The notes under the pieces were generated by a model. That model ran no database searches and had not been told where the DNA came from. It saw only the letters and a program-made list of their open reading frames with translations. Source: Paenibacillus sp. ACRRY (GTDB taxonomy: Bacteria; Bacillota; Bacilli; Paenibacillales; Paenibacillaceae). Taken from it: a DNA stretch of 64,000 nt. Below are positions 54,716-62,846 of the stretch, piece by piece. A program made the position numbers and the translations under genes. The DNA lies in NCBI RefSeq assembly GCF_022346995.1, contig NZ_JAKRNM010000010.1, forward strand, positions 94,624 to 158,623, given 5' to 3'. Each line of letters begins with the position of its first letter. Position 1 is the first letter of the stretch.

Positions 54716-55141
54716 CTAGTGATTGCTTGAACAGTTCCCTCCACAACCACATGCTTCCTTATATACTTCGCCCGGTTTGGGCAGTCGGTTTAACTCAACG
54801 GACTTGGTGAAATACTGGCTGATCTGCTGATGCATCTGGCTAAATTCACGCTGTGCATACATGAATCTGCGAATAAGCGGATGATTGTAGAGGGCGTGTT
54901 CTTCTTGTTCGTACACCTGCATTTCAGATGTCAGCAATTCAATATTTTGACGTTCTTTTTCCTCCAGAGCCTGATGCTTCTCCATAAACTGCTCATATTG
55001 CGCTGTAGCCTGCTCATCTGCGGCAAATTGATCAATCATCTCCCGCATCTCACGGTAACCTTCATCCTGTAATAACACGGAGCATAATTCCTCCATTTTA
55101 AGCATGATCGCCTGTTTGTCCATTTTTACGATTGTACTCAT
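54716..55141 (-). CDS. YlbF/YmcA-like protein with Cys-rich C-terminus, Fnr-type promoter
   Basis: The 141-residue, almost wholly helical protein matches the Com_YlbF family (DKQAIMLKMEELCSVLL, DEGYREMREMIDQFAADEQ, YNHPLIRRFMYAQREFS). It ends with ACGCGGNCSSNH, giving three closely spaced cysteines plus a histidine. YlbF, YmcA and YaaT of B. subtilis form a complex that carries [4Fe-4S] clusters and affects RNA processing and development. The AGGAGG site and an upstream TGTGA-N6-TCACA site suggest anaerobic expression; a redox role is inferred. Confidence 0.82.
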   Translation of the reverse strand: MSTIVKMDKQAIMLKMEELCSVLLQDEGYREMREMIDQFAADEQATAQYEQFMEKHQALEEKERQNIELLTSEMQVYEQEEHALYNHPLIRRFMYAQREFSQMHQQISQYFTKSVELNRLPKPGEVYKEACGCGGNCSSNH

Positions 55142-55179
55142 CTTGTTAACCTCCTGTAGAGTGGTTTCTCTTACGTATC

Positions 55180-55222
55180 ACTGTATACCTGATCCCCATA
55201 GTGCACTGTGACGATACTCACA
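55180..55222 (-). promoter_or_regulatory. Crp/Fnr-type class II promoter of the YlbF-like gene
   Basis: TGTGACGATACTCACA (55207-55222) is a perfect TGTGA-N6-TCACA site. Its centre is 32 bp from a minus-strand TACAGT (plus 55180-55185). Confidence 0.78.
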
Positions 55223-55270
55223 TCTTATGTGAGATATGTAACGTTTCCTGTCAGGATTCTCTATACGGAG

Positions 55271-55954
55271 TTATTGGATTCGTTGCTGAAGCTCTTCCAG
55301 TTGAAGAAGGTGAATGACATTGCCAGCTACCTGAAGCAGACCTTCTGACTGCATAATGGCCAGTTTGCGGCTCAAGGTTTCGGGCGTAATGCCTACCAGA
55401 AGTGCCATATCCTTTTTGAAAACAGGAAGCTTGATTCCATCTGTCTCTATATTTCGCACATGAAAATTCAATAATAGCTTAGCGATTCGTTGTTCAGGGT
55501 TCATGGAACTGAGGGCAGTATTCCATTCTTCAGATTGTTCAAGAAGAGCGGAAACAGCTAGAAGAAAATGATAAGAAAGCTTCGGATCATGTTCTATCAA
55601 TTGGTCAAAATCCTGCCTATGAAGAGTGCATAAAGTTGATGTTTCCAATGCTTCTGCATGAAATCCATACGGTTTTTGATGTAACAGAGCGTCATGCCCG
55701 AAGAAATCACCAGGAAACAGGAAACGGACAATATGCTCCTTGCCGTTCTCGGTGTATTTGGATAATTTCACACTTCCCTGATGAACCATGTATAACTTAG
55801 CTGAACCTTCTCCTTCCTTCACGACCATTTCCCCTTTATGAAAGACCTGCGATTGCAGCAGGGAAACGAGCAGGGATGATGCTTCAGGTCCAAGGTGTTG
55901 AAAAAGGGGGACTTTGACATGGCAGGGAGTCTTGCCCTGAGAACTACATAGCAT
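55271..55954 (-). CDS. Crp/Fnr family regulator with FNR-type recognition helix and cysteines
   Basis: ATG 55954 is used (GAGGTG upstream); TTG 55960 is possible. The ~227-residue protein has N-terminal cysteines (LCSSQGKTPCHV) and another in ALETSTLCTL, which aligns with the ALETSMVC cysteine of E. coli FNR that binds the [4Fe-4S] cluster. The recognition helix GITPETLSRKL keeps the Glu, Ser and Arg that in E. coli FNR read TTGAT. Only two N-terminal cysteines are present, one less than in E. coli FNR. It follows nirK by ~57 bp and may be co-transcribed with it. Confidence 0.88.
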   Translation of the reverse strand: MLCSSQGKTPCHVKVPLFQHLGPEASSLLVSLLQSQVFHKGEMVVKEGEGSAKLYMVHQGSVKLSKYTENGKEHIVRFLFPGDFFGHDALLHQKPYGFHAEALETSTLCTLHRQDFDQLIEHDPKLSYHFLLAVSALLEQSEEWNTALSSMNPEQRIAKLLLNFHVRNIETDGIKLPVFKKDMALLVGITPETLSRKLAIMQSEGLLQVAGNVIHLLQLEELQQRIQ

Positions 55955-56011
55955 GATCAAAATTCACCTCGCAGGGTTCAAATTTTTTATTGTGTAAGCA
56001 CGGAGACGGAC

Positions 56012-57001
56012 TTAATGCTGCATCGCTGTACCACCGTGATCCTTGCCATCAGAGGTAACTCGCAAAACAGCTGAAGCACCCTTGGATACATGGTTAAACT
56101 GATGGGTTACAATGGGATAATTTCCCTCTTCCGTTACGGTAAACTCAACGACTGCCCCTCCGCTCGCAGGAAGCATAACGGTCTGTAATCCATATTGGAT
56201 ATTGCGGGGATTTCCATCCGTGTAAACCCGGTCCATAATGGTCCCTACCACATGGAAGGACGAAACTTCGTTCGGCCCTGCATTGCTGACATATATTCGA
56301 ACCGTATCACCCGTTTTAGCGAGCAAGGGGGAGTTGACCAGACCATAGTCGTTGCCATTAAAGACAACATAATCCGGCTCATCATTCATAAAAGCATCGT
56401 AGCTATGCTCTTTGTACCATTCACTTTGTACGAGTGTATATTCCCGATCAATCTGTCCGTCAGTAGGGTAGCCTGCCTTCGGTTCAACAATAATCATGCC
56501 ATACATACCGTTTGCAATATGGGCAAGTACCGGACTGGTTCCGCAATGATACATGAAGACTCCGGGCGACGATGTGTTATAAGTGAACGTACCCTCCTCA
56601 CCTGGCATAACGTCAACGAATTTGCTGCTTGGTGAAGCGTGTACGGCATGGAAATCCATGGAATGTGGCAAGGCAGAATCCTTATTTTTCAAAGTGAAAA
56701 TCAGTGTGTCACCCTCGATTACGCGCAGAACGGGTCCAGGTACAGTGCCGTTAAAAGTCCAGGCATTGTAGACGACACCTGCGGAGATCTCGATATCGGT
56801 CACTTGGGCTGTCATCTCGATGTACACGTTTGTGCCTTCTCTACGGATGATGGGGTCAACAGGTTGATGACTGATTGACTCCACAGGAGCAGTGTCGTGA
56901 TGATCCGGTTTATCTTTTTCTGCAGCATTGCAATGGGATAGGACGGCCGTACTTAATGCCAATGCGAAAGACAATTTGATGAGACTCATCCAGGAGAACA
57001 T
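56012..57001 (-). CDS. nirK: Copper-containing nitrite reductase (AniA-like class II)
   Basis: The 329-residue protein has a signal sequence ending near LSHCNA, a poor lipobox because His precedes Cys. Two cupredoxin domains follow. Copper ligands are visible: PHSMDFHAVH (type 1 and type 2 His plus catalytic Asp), YHCGTSPVLAHIANGMYG (type 1 Cys-x7-His-x4-Met, AniA-type spacing), SFHVVGT (catalytic His) and THQFNH (type 2 His). It reduces nitrite to NO outside the membrane. An Fnr-type promoter precedes it, and an FNR regulator gene follows. Confidence 0.94.
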   Translation of the reverse strand: MFSWMSLIKLSFALALSTAVLSHCNAAEKDKPDHHDTAPVESISHQPVDPIIRREGTNVYIEMTAQVTDIEISAGVVYNAWTFNGTVPGPVLRVIEGDTLIFTLKNKDSALPHSMDFHAVHASPSSKFVDVMPGEEGTFTYNTSSPGVFMYHCGTSPVLAHIANGMYGMIIVEPKAGYPTDGQIDREYTLVQSEWYKEHSYDAFMNDEPDYVVFNGNDYGLVNSPLLAKTGDTVRIYVSNAGPNEVSSFHVVGTIMDRVYTDGNPRNIQYGLQTVMLPASGGAVVEFTVTEEGNYPIVTHQFNHVSKGASAVLRVTSDGKDHGGTAMQH

Positions 57002-57057
57002 GGGAACACAACCTTATTCAAGTGATATCATTCACAAACCTTGCTGCAGCCATATCT

Positions 57058-57100
57058 AGTGTACGACAGTTCAGTGGGGACAGGTGTGACGTGAGACACA
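57058..57100 (-). promoter_or_regulatory. Crp/Fnr-type class II promoter of nirK
   Basis: TGTGACGTGAGACACA (57085-57100) matches TGTGA-N6-TCACA at nine of ten positions. Its centre is 32 bp from minus-strand TACACT (plus 57058-57063). The start codon is ~57 bp downstream. Confidence 0.8.
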
Positions 57101-57149
57101 TTCCCCAAAGGCTCGATATTCAAAATTTCCGCAGACATTGACACGTTTC

Positions 57150-57178
57150 TTGTACTACGCGATGGAGTTACTTATAAT
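57150..57178 (+). promoter_or_regulatory. Sigma-A promoter of the zinc-ribbon/SUKH cluster
   Basis: TTGTAC (57150-57155) and a perfect TATAAT (57173-57178) are 17 bp apart, ~105 bp before the first start codon. Confidence 0.65.
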
Positions 57179-57282
57179 TTTAGGTAGCGCTGTATGGGAA
57201 ATATTGAGGGTTGAAATTTCTGTGTACTGCCATGCTGATGAAAGCCGAATTAATTTCAGTCAAGAAAGGAGTCGATATAATA

Positions 57283-57891
57283 ATGAAGCGATTTGTGGAC
57301 GAAGGAGCCTATAAATATAATTTTTATTGGGTACTCCGCCGAGGTGAGCGTGTGGATGTTACATGCCAAGCCTGCGGTGGTCATGCGTATATTGAAGAAC
57401 GTCAGGATGAAATAACGTGGAAATGCTCGGCATGTTATGCGCATGGGGTGGAGAAACAAGTGTATCAATATCATGCCAAGGGTAACTGTGCTCTCTGCGA
57501 ACGCTGGTTCAATGTTGAAGTGGCAGACGAGAAAAAAGTTTCACATAAATCAACGCACATTCATTGTCCCTACTGCGGTGCAGTCAATTTAGCTGAGCTG
57601 CACAGTAAGCCAGTTTGCAGAAGATATATTATGGACACCCGGGACGGGAGAGACCCCGTTTTTGGGATGGAGTTATATTTCCTGGACCATGTTCGAGGCA
57701 AGTTGGTATGGGCTGTTAATCGGGCGCATTTAAGTTATCTGATTTCGTATGTTTCCGCTGATCTGCGGGTACGACGTGGAAATGTGCCGTTCAAAACGGC
57801 ATCACACTATCTACCTGTATATATGAAGGAAGCAAAAAACAGGGATCAAATGGTGCGTACGCTCACCAAGCTTCAGCACAAGACGGGCTAA
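57283..57891 (+). CDS. Zinc-ribbon hypothetical protein
   Basis: ATG 57283 has AAAGGAG upstream; the frame is open to 57211 without a site. The 202-residue protein has two paired zinc-ribbon-like units in the first half (CQACG ... CSACY and CALCE ... CPYCG), then a basic C-terminal half of ~100 residues with no known motif (RYIMDTRDGRDPVFG, SYVSADLRVRRG). The second half ends with helical basic sequence. It is the first gene of a run of seven same-strand genes. Function unknown. Confidence 0.82.
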   Translation: MKRFVDEGAYKYNFYWVLRRGERVDVTCQACGGHAYIEERQDEITWKCSACYAHGVEKQVYQYHAKGNCALCERWFNVEVADEKKVSHKSTHIHCPYCGAVNLAELHSKPVCRRYIMDTRDGRDPVFGMELYFLDHVRGKLVWAVNRAHLSYLISYVSADLRVRRGNVPFKTASHYLPVYMKEAKNRDQMVRTLTKLQHKTG

Positions 57892-57925
57892 GGCTGATGC
57901 TGTACATGTTTGAAGGAGGAAAGTA

Positions 57926-58579
57926 ATGAAATTGCGCGGCAAGCTGCTTACGTTGGCTATTATTTTAGGGATCCTGATGATCCCGGCCTTTTTTATTTTG
58001 CAGGCGTTCGGTGTGTTCCAAAAAGAAAAAGTTTTATCAGACTATGCGCTCGCGATCGATGTGGATGGAAAACCGTATGATGCATGGCCGCTGATCAACA
58101 GTTTCGCTGCCATGGATAAGAGCGGAGATCATCGCCAGTTGTATTACCGGGTAGATATGAGCGATATTAACTACCTTTTTCAATTGGCTTATCAGGAGTA
58201 TGACATTTCACCCGACAATGAGAATCCCTATTTGGCAGGGAAGGTGGACTACCATAGCCTTGAAACCACGTATGTGAAATCGGAAATGGAATATTCCAAT
58301 GCCAAGGATTACACCACCTTCCTTCATTTTCTCAATAAAGAAGGACAGGAGATTTATACTTATGAATCTACGGGCAAAGGCGATGGGAATCTGGTACAAT
58401 CCATTATTCACCAAGGGATGACCCGTTCCCATAATGGAGGTAGTGAACCAGTACGTGACCCATACTTGAACATTACAGCCCTATTTCGCGATAAGCTGAA
58501 TGTGGATGTTAACCTGACAGTGGATGAAGAACAGAAAATCGTATGGATACGAATGAATAAAGCGGAGGCGAGATTATGA
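57926..58579 (+). CDS. Membrane-anchored hypothetical protein
   Basis: The 217-residue protein has one N-terminal helix (~6-30, LLTLAIILGILMIPAFFIL) and an extracytoplasmic domain rich in aromatic and acidic residues. I recognise no family. It has an AAGGAGGAAAG site, begins 34 bp after the zinc-ribbon gene, and overlaps the next gene by four bases (ATGA). Confidence 0.82.
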   Translation: MKLRGKLLTLAIILGILMIPAFFILQAFGVFQKEKVLSDYALAIDVDGKPYDAWPLINSFAAMDKSGDHRQLYYRVDMSDINYLFQLAYQEYDISPDNENPYLAGKVDYHSLETTYVKSEMEYSNAKDYTTFLHFLNKEGQEIYTYESTGKGDGNLVQSIIHQGMTRSHNGGSEPVRDPYLNITALFRDKLNVDVNLTVDEEQKIVWIRMNKAEARL

Positions 58580-59133
58580 ATTTGTTTGGCGTACATAATG
58601 GACCTGTATATCTGGAAGGAATTATTAAGAAAGTAACGGATGGCGAGAACCAGGAAGTCGAGTGGAAAGGCAAGCTGCAGACGAGCGACGGTCATGACAA
58701 GTTCCATATCTTTTATTATGGTGACTTGATGGAAGATGATCTGATAACCTGGCAGGATTCGACACCGTTAATCGTATACGCTGAGCACACGGTGACTGGA
58801 GAGCGTTACCTGCTTATTGATGCTGCCAAACATGGCTATGATGCAATGCTGTGTGAAACTTATCCTGAGGAAGAGCTGAGCAAAAGGTCGCTGCGTCCTT
58901 ATCTGGACGTTGAAGGAGAAGATACATTTGAAGTTCACTTGTCCGCCTTTTATAACGTTCCTTGGGATGAGGAATTTGGAGAAGATGTGGATGAAGAAGG
59001 AACCTACGAATTGATCACGGGCGAACGTATGGATTTTGACCAGGTTAAACGGGATGGATATGATGCATTCTCCATTCGTATCGTGAATCGTAAAGGCATA
59101 GCAACGGAAATTGTTCAGGAGGAGCTTGCCTGA
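58576..59133 (+). CDS. Acidic hypothetical protein
   Basis: The 185-residue protein is strongly acidic, has no signal peptide and no family that I recognise. Its centre reads YAEHTVTGERYLLIDAAKHGYDAMLCE. The ATG overlaps the upstream stop and GGAGGCG is the ribosome site, so it is translationally coupled to the anchored protein. Such small acidic proteins are common as immunity or chaperone-like partners, but nothing proves that here. Confidence 0.8.
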   Translation: MNLFGVHNGPVYLEGIIKKVTDGENQEVEWKGKLQTSDGHDKFHIFYYGDLMEDDLITWQDSTPLIVYAEHTVTGERYLLIDAAKHGYDAMLCETYPEEELSKRSLRPYLDVEGEDTFEVHLSAFYNVPWDEEFGEDVDEEGTYELITGERMDFDQVKRDGYDAFSIRIVNRKGIATEIVQEELA

Positions 59134-59188
59134 TTGTTCATTAGAATTACAAGACAGGGATCTGATCTGAAGATAGGAGATGTCGTTC

Positions 59189-59923
59189 ATGTACGTGGTA
59201 AGTCATACGCTTAAACCGGTATCAGCGGAAGAGCTTGGACATTTTGAGCAGCAGTATTCCGTATCATTGCCTGCATCCTATCGCCAGTGGCTAGAACAGT
59301 ATGGGGAGGGGACTTATTCGGGGTGGATGAATATCCAGAGGCCCGATCAGGAGGTATTGAAGCCTTTTGCAGAGTATGATTTTTGGATGCATACCGAAGA
59401 TACGCCTGTCAGTCAAGATCAATTGAAAGAGTGCATTAGCATAGGGAGTTCTGTGGATGGTGATTTTCTGGCCATTCATCCTGACATTGACGGGCTATTA
59501 TGGCTCCCTCGCCACGATGAACAGATTACGTTATGGAAACACAACGAATCGGAATTTGGAGATATGCTGGATAAGATCTATTGTGGATACTACCGTCAAA
59601 ATGCCCCAGTCACGCTAAGGTATTATGAACCATGGAATGAACTGAGGCATCATATCTTTTACCACTTGCAAGATAATGTGGAAAGGGTCTCCCTGCACGA
59701 TTTGTCCAAGTTATGCCAAATGCAGTTCAAGTGGGATGTTGTGATTGAAAATGAATATACCTGTAAGCTGTTTATGGCTTCCATCGGTGGATACCTGCGT
59801 TTTAATTATGCATACGGCAGTGAAATTGCGCTTTTCTATGAGGAAACGGACGGGAGCCGGGGTACGACGGATTATGACATCGAACAATTTTTGCTCACAC
59901 ATAGCTGTAAAATCATGAATTGA
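59189..59923 (+). CDS. SMI1/KNR4 (SUKH) family protein
   Basis: ATG 59189 is preferred: GATAGGAG ends directly before ATG 59180 and nine bases before 59189. The 244-residue protein shows the SUKH pattern, ELGHFEQQYSVSLPASYRQWL, quoted as VSLPASYRQWLEQYG, then ISIGSSVDGDFLAIHPD and LWLPRHDEQITLW. SUKH proteins are a large group of immunity proteins against polymorphic toxins, and also have housekeeping members. No toxin gene is recognisable next to it. Confidence 0.85.
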   Translation: MYVVSHTLKPVSAEELGHFEQQYSVSLPASYRQWLEQYGEGTYSGWMNIQRPDQEVLKPFAEYDFWMHTEDTPVSQDQLKECISIGSSVDGDFLAIHPDIDGLLWLPRHDEQITLWKHNESEFGDMLDKIYCGYYRQNAPVTLRYYEPWNELRHHIFYHLQDNVERVSLHDLSKLCQMQFKWDVVIENEYTCKLFMASIGGYLRFNYAYGSEIALFYEETDGSRGTTDYDIEQFLLTHSCKIMN

Positions 59924-59944
59924 GACGGAGTGGAGGAATCATGA

Positions 59945-61246
59945 ATGGGTTGGTTAAAAGAACAGATTGCACAGAAGTGGAGAAATGAAGGGAAGCGTTA
60001 TGCCCAGAGTGTAAATGATTTTGTACGCAGAAGTATGGCAGGAGAAGAGCCGGATGAAACGGAACTGACGGACGACGGAAGAGCAGAGTTTAGTGTGGAA
60101 GTATGGGACATGGTGAAGAAGGCCAATGAGCAGAATGATGTGCAGCGACTACGCACGGAATTGCCTGCAGCGACATGGCCTTTCAGTGAAACATTCCAGT
60201 CTTCCATGCAGGCCGTGCGCATAGCCGGATACCTGGATAACCATACATGGGTACTAAACAGTGGTTTTCATACGGATCAAGGATGTGTGTATACTGCAGA
60301 TTCAGAACACGTACGTTCTTTTCCGCAATATCAATTTGCAGGTCAGTCCCCGGATGGGGCACAGTATGCTCTGGCAGGCGGTGAAGGGATTCGCGTGATA
60401 ACACATCCGGATCGTCATCTGGAAGGAAAAGAAGTGGCAACGTTCCGTTGGGAAGATATTCAATCAGCGATTCATCAGGCCCTGCCTCGAATTGAATCTC
60501 TTGCAGACTGTGAATACCCGGAGCGCACACTTGAAGGCCTTATTCCATTCAATGAAGGTCAGGCACTCATTATTTTGTCCACTTACGGAATTTATCTGGT
60601 GGAACATGGCAAGGTATCTTCAATTCATCCTGATCTTGCAGAGGTGGAGGAGCATGAATTAGAGGATACACAAATTTCCATGGGTCACGCTGCGGTATCA
60701 CAAGATGGTCGATGGATTGCGTTCGGCAGTCAGGTCAGTGACCATATGCTTCTGGATCGTGAACGTCATCATACGTATTCGCTCTATCCGGAATCCAGCT
60801 ATCCGCATCATGCGTTATTTACCAGAGATAGCCGGAAGGTCTGGTTTAATGCATGCCATTTTTACAATGGAGTTACGATGCAGGTGGAATTGAGTGAAGT
60901 GGAAGGCAAAGAATCCAGAGAAGATTGGCCGATAATGGATGGAATTGCTCGTGTCTATGCTTCGGTAGAAATACCTGAAGGCATGGTTCTTGGTGATGCT
61001 TATGGCTACCTCAAATGTATAGATAAAAAGGGTCAGGAAGTTTGGAGACATTTTGTCGGCAGCACGATCTATTCACTGGCGATCTCGCCTGATCAATCCA
61101 GACTTGCAGTAGGTACGTTTGGAGGCATGGTCCATATTATTGATCTGTATGCTGACCAGATGGATGACTATAGTATTGGAACGGGATCACTTCGTGAAAT
61201 AGAGCGCTTTGTTGTGTGGCGTGGAGAGCAACCTTTACGTTGGTAG
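59945..61246 (+). CDS. Beta-propeller-like hypothetical protein
   Basis: The 433-residue protein has an N-terminal helical part (~1-75) and a long beta-rich part with WD40/PQQ-like blades, for example AVSQDGRWIAFGSQ, GYLKCIDKKGQEVWRHFVG and LAISPDQSRLAVGTFGG. No signal peptide. GTGGAGGAA precedes the ATG. It sits between the two SUKH genes and could be a scaffold or binding protein in the same system. The family is not identified. Confidence 0.8.
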   Translation: MGWLKEQIAQKWRNEGKRYAQSVNDFVRRSMAGEEPDETELTDDGRAEFSVEVWDMVKKANEQNDVQRLRTELPAATWPFSETFQSSMQAVRIAGYLDNHTWVLNSGFHTDQGCVYTADSEHVRSFPQYQFAGQSPDGAQYALAGGEGIRVITHPDRHLEGKEVATFRWEDIQSAIHQALPRIESLADCEYPERTLEGLIPFNEGQALIILSTYGIYLVEHGKVSSIHPDLAEVEEHELEDTQISMGHAAVSQDGRWIAFGSQVSDHMLLDRERHHTYSLYPESSYPHHALFTRDSRKVWFNACHFYNGVTMQVELSEVEGKESREDWPIMDGIARVYASVEIPEGMVLGDAYGYLKCIDKKGQEVWRHFVGSTIYSLAISPDQSRLAVGTFGGMVHIIDLYADQMDDYSIGTGSLREIERFVVWRGEQPLRW

Positions 61247-61288
61247 AGTAGGGGCGTATAACAAGCAAACAGAAATGGGGAACGCCTG

Positions 61289-61735
61289 TTGAGGATGGAA
61301 GAAGCTGTCCTTTTGTTGAAATGTCATGCCTTTGTTCATGGCGATCTGGATCATCCCAAGATGGAGACCGGCTTTCTGGGAAGCCTACGCCCTTTTCGCG
61401 GGCAATTAATAGAAGGAAACTTTCACGAGTTAATGGAAATTGTTCGCACGTTGGCACCAGAACTTAAGCAACCAGCACTAAACCGGGAAGTGATGTCCTG
61501 TTTATGGAGTATCATCCATTTGGGGCGTGCATGGGCAATATTGCCTGATGGCATGCTGCGCAGGAACAAACTCCTTTCGAATGAACAGATTGCCTTAATG
61601 GAAGAATGGCTGAACCTGCTATCTTACGCCGTAATGATTCTGATCGAAGATGGTGGCGAAGAAGAAGCGTTCTGTGGATATAACGAATATTTGCGGGAAC
61701 AGGCAGAAAAAGGTGAGAAGGGGAGAAGCTTGTGA
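61289..61735 (+). CDS. Small helical hypothetical protein
   Basis: The 148-residue protein is mainly helical, with AVLLLKCHAFVHGDLDHPKME at the start (quoted to 20 residues as VLLLKCHAFVHGDLDHP) and a core LWSIIHLGRAWAILPDGML. The start is TTG 61289 behind GGGGAA; ATG 61295 is also possible. The stop overlaps the GTG of the following SUKH gene, indicating coupling. No family recognised. Confidence 0.75.
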   Translation: MRMEEAVLLLKCHAFVHGDLDHPKMETGFLGSLRPFRGQLIEGNFHELMEIVRTLAPELKQPALNREVMSCLWSIIHLGRAWAILPDGMLRRNKLLSNEQIALMEEWLNLLSYAVMILIEDGGEEEAFCGYNEYLREQAEKGEKGRSL

Positions 61736-62343
61736 AATCGGATATGCACGAAAGAATGCATGAACTGATGAATCATTTGAATGAATTATTGGATGTTAAA
61801 GTGAAGGATGAAGAGATTAGGCAGCTATACAACGAGTATCAAGAGAAAAGTGGAGCTTCCGAGGATCGTTTGGCGGCTTTTGAAACCGAGATGGATGTCC
61901 GGCTACCCGAAGATTTTCGCGAATTCTACAAATCTAAAGATGGAAGCGGTTATGCATTTCATGTCCTGTATCCCGGCAATGCCGAGGGAGAGGAATGTAC
62001 CCCGTTTTACATGATGTCTCTTGATGAGATTCAAGAAACCAAGCAATATTTCTGTGAGCGTGATGAGGAGCTAAGTGAGTATTATTCCGCAGAGGAGATC
62101 AGCAAACTTGATCCCGAGATCAAGCCTTATTTATTTCATAAACCGTGGATTCCCTTTGCGACGATGGCCGGGGGTTCCTTGTATTTGATGCTGGACTTTG
62201 ACCCGGCAGACCAAGGGAGTTATGGCCAAATTATTATTTATGTACATGATCCGGACTTTGTTTATTATATTACAGACACGTTCACTAACCTGCTGAAAGA
62301 CTCCAATCGTAATCTGGAGATTATGGATGAGATTGAGTACTAG
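61732..62343 (+). CDS. SMI1/KNR4 (SUKH) family protein
   Basis: The 203-residue protein starts at GTG 61732, four bases before the upstream gene ends, with GAGAAGGGGAG as ribosome site. The SUKH core is visible: LAAFETEMDVRLPEDFREFY, SKDGSGYAFHVLYP, WIPFATMAGGSLYLMLDFDP and YVHDPDFVYYI. It is distinct from the SUKH protein 1.8 kb upstream and has a helical N-terminal extension of ~45 residues. It ends the accessory gene run. Confidence 0.88.
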   Translation: MKSDMHERMHELMNHLNELLDVKVKDEEIRQLYNEYQEKSGASEDRLAAFETEMDVRLPEDFREFYKSKDGSGYAFHVLYPGNAEGEECTPFYMMSLDEIQETKQYFCERDEELSEYYSAEEISKLDPEIKPYLFHKPWIPFATMAGGSLYLMLDFDPADQGSYGQIIIYVHDPDFVYYITDTFTNLLKDSNRNLEIMDEIEY

Positions 62344-62417
62344 ATAACTAGTGAAATCGTAAAATCAATCATAAATTGCAGGAACTGCCTGTAGCAGCTC
62401 CTGCACGATTCCAAATG

Positions 62418-62741
62418 TTATCCCTGCTGGAAAAAGCGATGACCGTGAAAACCTCCGGGACCTCCACCTGGATGACCACCAGGACCTCCGCCATGTGGAC
62501 CACCGGGATAGCCGCCCCCAGGGAATGGTCCGTGATGTCCGCCTGGGTAACCGCCTCCCGGATACCCGCCATGCCACCAAGGACCGCCAAAGGGAATGGG
62601 CAAGGGCAGCGGGTAAAATGGCGGGTATGGATAGGGGTACGGATAAGGATAGGGATAAGGGGGTGGCGGAGTTGGTGGGTAATATGGATAAGGATATCCC
62701 GCAGAGGACGGAGATGAAGTTGCACCAGGTCCGTATGCCAT
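62418..62741 (-). CDS. Pro/Tyr- and Gly/Pro-rich low-complexity protein (coat-like)
   Basis: The 107-residue protein starts at ATG 62741 behind a perfect AGGAGG site. Residues ~16-50 are alternating Pro and Tyr (YPYP units), and ~55-100 are Gly/Pro/His units such as GGYPGGG and GGHPGGG. Such compositions occur in spore-coat and exosporium-associated proteins of Bacillales. It is the only minus-strand gene after 57,000. The good ribosome site separates it from the overlapping shadow frames on both strands. Confidence 0.8.
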   Translation of the reverse strand: MAYGPGATSSPSSAGYPYPYYPPTPPPPYPYPYPYPYPYPPFYPLPLPIPFGGPWWHGGYPGGGYPGGHHGPFPGGGYPGGPHGGGPGGHPGGGPGGFHGHRFFQQG

Positions 62742-62846
62742 GTGATCAGCCTCCTGTTATCGAATAGATGATATCAGCCTATGCCATAATGCAATCACAT
62801 GACACTGTTGAAATAGTCAAAGATATTGAACATAAGGGGAATTGGC

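Noticed and set aside
57138..57178. TTGACA at 57138-57143 paired with TATAAT at 57173-57178
   Set aside because: The spacer would be 29 bp; TTGTAC at 57150 with a 17-bp spacer fits better.
62640..62700. Short tandem repeats suspected as a CRISPR or intergenic repeat array
   Set aside because: The repetition is the codon pattern of the YPYP-rich protein, without spacers.
62369..62767. Frames on both strands overlapping the Pro/Tyr/Gly-rich protein (for example 62376-62717 plus)
   Set aside because: They are shadows of a repetitive sequence; only the minus-strand frame ending at 62418 has an AGGAGG site at the right distance.
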